Below are positions 57,065 through 64,000 of a stretch of DNA of 64,000 nt, piece after piece (the first letter of the stretch is position 1; each line of letters opens with the position of its first letter). Source of the DNA: Astragalus membranaceus (Eukaryota > Streptophyta > Magnoliopsida > Fabales > Fabaceae); the NCBI GenBank assembly GCA_039519185.1, contig CM076847.1:27773251-27837250 (forward strand), in the 5' to 3' direction. The notes beneath the pieces are model-generated. The model did not search any database and was not told where the DNA came from. It worked only from the letters and a program-made list of their open reading frames with translations. Made by a program: the position numbers and the translations under genes.

Positions 57065-57892
57065 GACGCGGTGATGGACACTTCTGATTCTGAGGCTACT
57101 CCTTGATCCTCCTTTGCTTCTTTATCTGTTCGGTTTGCATGCCACTTTTAATTTCTTTTGACTTGGCTGTCGTGCCCCTCTTTTGGATATTTGAGTAAGG
57201 CATTTTATTGTAATATAACTGCATGATTTACCTTTGTTTGATGTGTTTTGTTTGATTTTCTTTTGGTCTTTGGTAGACCATGTTTGTTGGATCCAGAGTG
57301 TGGGCTGCGGTCGGGCACTTCTTTTCATAGCTTTAAATGTTTTTCATAGAATGGTCGGGTGCCCAAGGGTGTATGTCGGCTTTCGCCAGTCTTCACCTGC
57401 CAGGACTTTAGTTTACTACGAGTGTATCCACTTCGCGTTACTGCCCAAGGGTGTATGTCGGCATCCGCCAGTCTTCACCTGTTAGGACTTTATTTGTTCC
57501 CTCCTTAGACCAACATGACCGATCGGTCATGTTGCGGAGTTTGGTTGTGTCGGTTCTCTAAGAAGATTCCTTACGGTGCGACAAGTGTGCCAGCCTTGGT
57601 TTTTTCGTATAAGGTTCGCCCAAGGGTGGGGCATGGACTCGTCAGTCCAGCCTATTGCCTGTCGGGACTTTAAGTCTTCAGTGCCCAAGGGTAACGTCGA
57701 GACGTTGCTCGGTTCTTACCTGTCGGGACTTACGTCTGGGGTTATTTTGGCCCATTCTAGATTTTGACAACAAGACAAGAGTAGAACGTTTTGGTTCTCT
57801 TTATTATTTGTTGAATCGGTACATTTGGGGGCCTATATGGTCATTTTACAAAAGTACATTTATTTTGTTTTTGGAGGGCCGGGTTGGTGCCT
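57065..57892. repeat. Repeats between antisense ORF and protease
   Basis: Four diverged units start GCCCAAGGGT (about 57361, 57445, 57609, 57680) and end CCTGTYRGGACTT. A perfect 24 bp palindrome lies at 57511-57534. No RT or integrase similarity was seen on either strand. Confidence 0.7.
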
Positions 57893-58582
57893 TTACCGCT
57901 CGGCGACGAGCTTGGTTTCCTTCGTTGTTGTTGTGGGTTTGCAGGTGATGGTGTTCGTCCTTTGGACCAGCTTGACCTTCACGATTTGCGCATAGCACTT
58001 TCTTGCCATGGGTTGGTCGCCCTTCACTGCTCTAACCCTACCGCTTGGGAGGGGATATTTGATACATAGGTGTGGGTAGGATACCGCTGCAAGTAGGGCG
58101 TTGAGAGTTGGCCTTCCTATTATTATGTTGTAGGATGATGAGGCTTCTATCACCATGTACTGCAGTACCAGGGTCTTGGCGTTGTTTTTCTCTCCGAACG
58201 TGGTGTGGAGGTTTAAGAAGCTGTAGACTGCAACTTGTTCTCCAGAGAACCCCATCAGGGTACCGGGGTAGTCCTTCAGCATGTTTGAAGGGAGCTTGAA
58301 CTCCTTGAAGCATTTTCCGTAGATCACATTCGCTGAACTGCCTCCATCTACCAGGACCCTTGCGATCTTAAAGCCATTGGTGGTGACTGAGATCACAATT
58401 GGGTCGTTAGCATGGGGGAAGACCCCATTAAAATCCCGGATGCCAAAGGATATCCCTAGATACTCCTGGACAGCAAACTCTCCAGTGTTACCAACTACCA
58501 TTATTGATTTTACATACCTTCTCCTTGATGAATGAGTGGCTCCGCCGCCTGAAAACCCTCCAGCGATGGAACCGACCAGCAC
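57893..58582 (-). CDS. Tat-type Gag end and aspartic protease
   Basis: 229-codon minus-strand frame. The N-terminus carries the IAGGFSGGG and RRRYVKSIM pattern that links Gag to protease in Tat elements. The retropepsin follows, with FPHANDPIVISV, the active-site RVLVDGGSSANVIY (about residues 75-88), FSGEQV and a C-terminal IIIGRPTLNALLA motif. It would cleave the polyprotein. The frame itself is intact, but it ends 23 bp after the protease and is not followed by RT. The frame before it (gag) is broken, so I expect no function. Confidence 0.8.
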   Translation of the reverse strand: MLVGSIAGGFSGGGATHSSRRRYVKSIMVVGNTGEFAVQEYLGISFGIRDFNGVFPHANDPIVISVTTNGFKIARVLVDGGSSANVIYGKCFKEFKLPSNMLKDYPGTLMGFSGEQVAVYSFLNLHTTFGEKNNAKTLVLQYMVIEASSSYNIIIGRPTLNALLAAVSYPHLCIKYPLPSGRVRAVKGDQPMARKCYAQIVKVKLVQRTNTITCKPTTTTKETKLVAER

Positions 58583-58699
58583 TTTGTCTGCTCTTTCGTG
58601 CTCGGCCTCCTCTCGAGCGCTCCTCTGGTTCTTTCCGTCGCCTACCTTTTGCCAGCGACTTGGGTTGCCTTTTCGGCGCTTTCCGTCTCCTACTTCACC

Positions 58700-59537
58700 C
58701 TATTTCACGAACTTTTTTAGGTGTCCCCTTTGGATTAGTTGTTCTATCTGTTGTTTCAATGTCCAACCGTCGTTGGTCGTATGGCCGTCCGAACGGTAGT
58801 ACCTGCAATAAGAATCACAGTTTCTGCCCATAGTCCCAACAAACGGGGCATGCCTCCTTATTGTACCATCATGAAAGGAGTTGTCCAGGATGGCCGATGG
58901 CTTGGCATTCCGAAGGGTGTACGCCTCCTCTACCTTTGGCCTACCCGACCGGTTCCTACTCCGGCTCCCTTTATCTTTTCTCTGATTTGGGCGCGCTGTG
59001 GCTCTAACCGCTCGGTGAAAGGTTCTTGTATTCTGCTCTTTCTTGCATTTCGACTCCTCGGCCTCTATATGCTTCTCCGCCCTTACCCGCACTTCATTCG
59101 TCGTTCTGGGTTTCCAAATGATTAGCGCCTCGCTGAAGGTGCCGCTGCGTAAACCTTTGATGAAGGCGGTTACAAAGAACTTCTCATCTGGCTCTTCTTC
59201 CAAGACGGTAGTTTTAGTGAACCAACCGAGTTAGTTCTTAAGTGACTTGGACGATCCATGACGTACATCAAATAGAACGCCCAGTCCTATTTCCTCCTTT
59301 TTGTTCGTCGAGAATTGCTGCACGAACCAGCTCACCAGATCTTCAATACCGGTCATAGAGCATTCTGGGAGCCCCTTAAACCAATTGAGGGCCACTTCAC
59401 CTAATGGTCCTGGGAACATTTTGCAGCTGATTGCGTCGTTGCCACCGCTGATGAACATCTGGGTGTGAAAGGAATCTATGTGGCTCTAGGGGTCTCCGGT
59501 GCCATTGTAACTCCCAATGATTGGTTCTCTGAACCTA
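58700..59537 (-). pseudogene. Tat-type Gag, central and C-terminal part
   Basis: Two minus-strand frames. 59458-59231 has the Gag core (FISGGNDAISCKMFP, ALNWFKGLP, FVQQFS). 59203-58700 has FFVTAFIKGLRSGTFSEAL, a basic region and the Cys/His motif near the end (CRYYRSDGHTTNDGWTLK), in which the last Cys appears replaced by Gly. A stop near 59235 separates them. Gag would form particles. A solo LTR is inserted upstream at 59543. Confidence 0.78.
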
Positions 59538-59542
59538 GGTGG

Positions 59543-62397
59543 TGTAACACCCCTTTTCTACCCGTTAATTTAATTGTAAAAATCAGAGTTTCGAAATTTT
59601 AATTACACCACAAGGGATGTCACACTTACTTCGTTAAACATCACACGCCAAATTACTCACTTTTTGAAAACAGTCTTATGATACTTTCAAAACGTCATTG
59701 TCAATTAAAATACAACTTCACAGCGGAAAGTCCAACAATTATACATAGTCTTGAATAAACTAAAACAACATTCTATTTCCCCCAAGTGTTACATATCAGA
59801 GCAGACGACCCGACTCAGCTAGCGAAGGTTCCTAAGCCTTCACTTGGGCTCACCTGCACGTTACCGCATAGGGGTAACATTCAAACAGAAGGGGTGAGTT
59901 CATCTAACCATATAATAAAGCATATGATAAGCACTAAGCTAGAGTTAAGACACTATATCGACCACACCACGAAACATCAAGTCAATCATCAAGGATAAAA
60001 CAGTCAATTCCATTAGCAAGGGTAAACAGTCAATCTCATCATCAAGTTACTCGGCACAACGAGTCGTCACAATGTCATGCAGGAGTATGAAATGCAACCC
60101 ACTCGCGGGCATATGCATGAGGTACCTTTTCACAATCGTCGCTTAGCCTTTATGGCCTCATCGTCGCTTAGCCTTTATGGCCTCATCGTCGCTGGGTTCA
60201 TGCACATGGAATACATGAGACACTATGACATGCATCACACACAAACACACACAATCACAGTCAACTATGTGACCCGTCACTTACCAGTTTGCCCAATAAG
60301 AGCCACAGCACCTGTCAATTCATAATTACTTACAACAACGTCGCTATATTTCATCGTCGCTTATTATCAACGTCGCTTAGCCTTTTGGGCCTTATCGTCA
60401 CTTAGCCTTTTGGGCCTCAACGTCACTTACTCATAAACATCATCAATTCAAACAATAGCCACTGAGGGCAAAAACGTCATTTACTAGCCACCAAGGGCAT
60501 CATCGTCATTTACACATCATTATCAACAACATTGGCCACTAAGGGAAAAAAGGTCATTTAACTAGCCACTAAGGGCATCATCGTCATTTATACATCATCA
60601 TCAATAATATTGGCCACTAAGGGCAAAGCGTCATTTAACTAGCCACTAAGGGCATCATCGTCATTATAGAAGCCACCAGAAAATAATACGTTTCTATTTT
60701 TAAAAATAAGACACATAGGTAGACAATTGGAAAAGCTTCCCAACACTTTTTGAAACGTTTAAAACGGATGTCCGAGTCAAAAGATATAGCGAAAACAGTT
60801 TTCATAAAAATTTGGGAACATCCTGAAAAATGGCGCCCTGGGCGCCCAGCACCTGGCACCTGGCGCCCAGCACCTGGCACCTGGCGCCCAGCGCCCAGCA
60901 ACACGCAATACACACACGCACTGGCGCCCTTGGCGCCCAGTGCCCGGAAACACGCAAGGCGCACACACACACCCACCGAGACAACTCCAAAATTGACGCG
61001 TGCAAAAATTAAAAACCACTCGAGCCAAAATGCTTAAAATTGAATTTGGTCACATAAATACAAAATATGGCACGGTAAAATGTGCCCAGAAATTGAAATT
61101 GCACCCAAAATCCCATTTACGCACACATAAGCAACACCCAGTGGGACAACTCCAGAATTACACGTGCAAAGATAAAACCACTCGAGCCAAAATGCTTAAA
61201 ATTGAATTTGGTCACGTAAATACAAAATATGGCACGGTAAAATGTGCCCAGAAATTGAAATTGCACCCAAAATCCCATTTACGCACACATAAGCAACACC
61301 CAGTGGGACAACTCCAAAATGACACGTGCAAACGGAAAACCACTCGAGCCAAAATGTTTAAAATTAAATTTGGGCAGGCAAATACAAAAGATGGCACGGT
61401 AAAATATGCCCAGAAATTGAAGTTTCACCAAAAGCACCCCTTATGCGCACACAACACACACAACACAGCACATGGCGCCCATGGCGCCCTGCTACAGTAA
61501 CCGTGGAGCAAACATTCAAGCACATTATGTGCAACATCACCTATGGCACCCATGGCGCCCATGAACAGTAAATTCGGCATTTCTTTGTCAAATTTTTACA
61601 TGATTAATCACAACACCAATTACAACAATCATGAACACATATAGTACCATCAAAAATCATCCACCAAACATCAAAAATCACATATATGATCACATCAACA
61701 TATTAAAACACCAAATTCCATCATCAAGGTTCAATTCAACAATATGAACATCGAATTGTCTTATTCATCCCAAATCATTATCAATCACAATACCATCAAC
61801 GAGTATTCAAGCACTTAGCACGCAAATCACAATTCCTCAACAAGTTATCATCTGCCTAGGGTTCATCAATAATCACTAGAAATACATAAAACGGCATACA
61901 TAGAGCCTACCCTTACTTAGTCCCCATCATAAAACCCTATTATAGAGAAGATGAGACCCACCCTTACCTTAGGTTATGACGAACACGACATCTCCTTATA
62001 CGTAAGCTCCAAAGAATCACTGCAACACGACCCCTCTCCCTTTTCTCCTAGGGATTTGCGCACTTCTCCTCTCTCTCCTCTCTCATGAGCGCTGTTCCTC
62101 TCTTCTCACCCTCTCTCCATTTCGCTAATTTCTTTCCCTTGCACAAATGAGCTAAAACCCTAAAATCTCAGCTTAAATATGCGCCTAGGTTGTTGGGCTT
62201 GGATTGCGGGCTTTTCCGCAGCTTAAGCCCAACTAATTTGCAGCACCACCTCCTAATACAATACCACTCCTTATTTTATTTAAAACACCTTATAACTACT
62301 TCAACAAATAATAATTAATAATTATATTATTACTCTACCACCAAAATCTCTTTTAATTAATTAAAATAATTTATTCTATTATTTTTGGGGTGTTACA
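59543..62397 (-). mobile_element. Tekay-like solo LTR (2855 bp)
   Basis: TGTAACACCCCTTTTC (59543) to TTTGGGGTGTTACA (62397), with the duplication GGTGG (59538-59542, 62398-62402) within gag. It contains the CTCACCC block (59850-59900), CGTCATTTAACTAGCCACTAAGGG repeats of which the core is CCACTAAGGGC (60455-60670), the conserved block (60720-60810), a GGCGCC island (60832-60945) and about three copies of a roughly 150 bp repeat (61000-61440, e.g. CACTCGAGCCAAAATG at 61018, 61180 and 61342). Its blocks resemble element 1 most closely. Confidence 0.9.
61000..61440. repeat. 162 bp tandem repeat, about 2.7 copies
   Basis: ACTCGAGCCAAAATG recurs at 61018, 61180 and 61342, so the period is 162 bp. 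The third copy is more diverged. 162 is a multiple of three, hence the spurious 166-codon frame. Confidence 0.88.
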
Positions 62398-62402
62398 GGT
62401 GG

Positions 62403-62645
62403 TATTTCAATCGCCTGGATCTCCGCTATGAATAGTTGGAATGCTCGCAGAGGGGTCTTGGTGGCCTCCAACACCTGGGTGACTCTTCTCATGTCAGCTA
62501 GTTATTGTTGAAGATGCACCTCTCTTGCCTCTAGGGTCTGGGAGCGAAGTTGCTGCTCTTCATTTCGCCGTTGTTTGGAGGAGTTGGACTGCTGTCATTA
62601 ACTCCTCCATCCTCGAGTTTACATTATGGTATTCGCCATTGGAAT
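62403..62645 (-). pseudogene. Tat-type Gag, N-terminal part
   Basis: The minus strand from about 62640 encodes a Gln/Glu-rich helix followed by a frame with one stop (near 62506) that runs to the solo LTR junction and resumes after it in gag. It is cut at 62645 by a copia-like LTR, so the true N-terminus is beyond the window. Confidence 0.6.
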
Positions 62646-64000
62646 TGTTGGACTATATGATAACCTTAGAGGGGGGGTGAATAAGGTTATACGCTAAACT
62701 TGAATTCTTTTTTGATTTTCAAAACTATAACAATGCAAGTTTAAATCAGATGCGGAAAATAAGATTTAAACTATATGCAGTACCTAAGCAAGCTATACCT
62801 ATGACAGATCCAATTACAGTGATATTTTTCGCTTATCAAATAAACAGATATTGAACGCAGCGCAGTGATGTCAACTATAATAACAGGTAAATATAAACGG
62901 TAAAGTAAAAGAGTAGGGAAAGAGATACACCGTGAATTTTTACGAGGTTCGGGATAAAAGCCCTACGTCCTCGGCCTCCGGCTTTGCAACCTTTGGACTT
63001 GATGACAACCACTATATGAGAAGAATGTTTTACAAACAAGCAACTTCCTTATAGCTAATCTCAATTTAATCTCCCCGATTGAACGACCCAAGAATGCTTC
63101 CCAGGATTTCACAACCACTTCAATCTCCTCGATTGAACGACCCAAGAACTCTTCCCAGGATTTCAGAATAACAACGTAGAAGATGAATACAATATAGAAA
63201 TATATGAACCAATCACTCCAGTAGAATAACAATATAGTAGAGAGAGATGATTGATTTTGAAAATGAAGAACTTTGAAATAAAGATTTGACAATGAAAGTT
63301 TTTTTTCTCTTTTCTTGGGATTTGAAATTGTACGTAGAAGAGATGTGTAGTGGTGTATTGGATTGGGAAGCCAAGGTCTCTATTTATAGAGATCGTAAAA
63401 AAATGACCGTTTGCCTACAATAATTAAAGATCAGAATCGATTATGTGCTCTGTATTGAGTAGTGACATAATCGATTCTTAGCTTAAAAAGAGAATGTATA
63501 GTAATCGATTCTTTGCTTAAAACCAGGAGTATGATAATCGATTCTTTTCTTGAGAATACGGAAGTTGAGAATCGATTTTATGCTTAAAACAATGTGTATT
63601 GAAATCGAAGTGGGAAATCGATTTTATGCTTAAAAGACAAGGAAGGGAATCAATTGTTTGCTTTAAATTAGGAAGCCATGAATCGATTATGTACTTAGTG
63701 AAAACAATAGGAAATCGATTCTTTGCTTTCATAGGGAGTTGGAAATCGATTTCTATCCTTCATAGGGAGTTAGAAATCGATTTCAAACATTAGATAAAAT
63801 AGTATGAATCGATTTCTGGTTTTCACAAGTTGGTTTTTGTGTTACGTGCCTTTCTTGTGCATGCATGCATTTGAAAAAATAGTTTTCTAGGCTTTTAACA
63901 CTATAGTTATATTTTTAAAAACATCATCTCTCAACTACTAAAAGTTATATGACTGAAGTGATAGGATCTTACATTGTGTCCTATCAAAAGCAAATAACAA
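62646..64000 (-). mobile_element. Copia-like LTR, family 2, minus strand, incomplete at window end
   Basis: Begins TGTTGGACTATATGATAACC, the inverted end of the LTR at 24377-26086, and runs to the window edge, about 185 bp short of the full length. It has the inverted GGGAGGTGTTC units (about 63070-63160 region, CCCAAGAAYKCTTCCCAGGA), the TATA box (63381-63388), TGACCGTT (63404-63411) and 11 exact ATCGAT motifs (about 63434-63806). The LTR 3' end abuts gag, so it is either a solo LTR or the 3' LTR of an element lying to the right. Confidence 0.88.
63381..63388 (-). promoter_or_regulatory. TATA box of copia-like LTR, minus strand
   Basis: The minus strand reads TATAAATAGAGACC, 15 bp after AACGGTCA. 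Confidence 0.7.

Larger units (their letters stand above)
46681..62645 (-). mobile_element. Tat-type Ty3/gypsy element with gag-protease and antisense ORF, no RT/integrase
   Basis: On the minus strand, gag starts near 62640 and continues to 58700, protease at 58582-57893. Beyond that there are about 700 bp of repeats, then an ORF on the opposite strand (47324-57063 in sections). No RT, RNase H or integrase motif lies between. An antisense extra ORF between pol and the 3' LTR is known in Tat-lineage elements, so this looks like a gag-pro plus antisense-ORF derivative. Later insertions: a solo LTR in gag and a complete non-coding element in the antisense ORF. LTRs of the element itself are not identified. 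Confidence 0.75.

Noticed and set aside
61000..61500. 166-codon repeat-containing ORF
   Set aside because: Comes from a 162 bp tandem repeat (a multiple of three) inside a solo LTR.

Overview
This is repeat-only plant DNA: I find no host gene, no tRNA or rRNA gene and no CRISPR array. It looks like intergenic DNA of a large-genome dicot. A legume fits best, because Ogre/Tat-type LTR retrotransposons, Tekay-like LTRs (TGTAACACCC...GGGTGTTACA) and copia-like LTRs rich in ATCGAT occur together, but the taxon is an inference.

Layout. (1) 1-7511: 3' part of an internally deleted Ogre/Tat element on the + strand: gag, a remnant of the integrase end, tandem repeats, a polypurine tract and a 3.0 kb LTR. 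(2) 7512-16356: a minus-strand, non-coding Tekay-like array ordered LTR - internal - LTR - truncated internal. (3) 16357-45452: a decayed Tat-type pol (protease, RT, RNase H, integrase) on the + strand, split by two large insertions. A CACTA transposon (17829-29181, TSD GTG) sits in the RT and itself carries two solo LTRs (22700-24163, TSD TGGTT; 24377-26086, TSD TTATC). A minus-strand chromovirus-like element (30311-44190, TSD CATAG) sits in the RNase H. Its upstream LTR holds a Tekay-like solo LTR (34062-44047, TSD TGTGT), which in turn holds a complete non-coding element (35872-43599, TSD AAGAT). (4) 45453-46680: a truncated Tekay-like LTR. (5) 46681-62645: a second Tat-type element on the minus strand with gag and protease but no RT, RNase H or integrase, and with an antisense (+ strand) ORF of Transposase_28 type. 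It is interrupted by a complete non-coding element (47959-55748, TSD CACGT) and a solo LTR (59543-62397, TSD GGTGG). (6) 62646-64000: a minus-strand copy of the same copia-like LTR as 24377-26086, running off the window.

How the parts work together. Three non-coding Tekay-like families have no gag or pol of their own but keep a tRNA-iMet primer site, a shared leader after it, a shared block before the polypurine tract and shared LTR blocks. This is what one expects of elements mobilised in trans by a coding relative outside the window. The observations I rate highest are a set of hairpins with covarying stems and a constant loop in the Ogre LTR, and a repeated promoter plan (ATCGAT array, AACGGTCA, TATAAATA) in the copia-like LTRs. 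TSDs and LTR ends were read directly from the sequence; family names rest on recalled domain patterns, not on searches.
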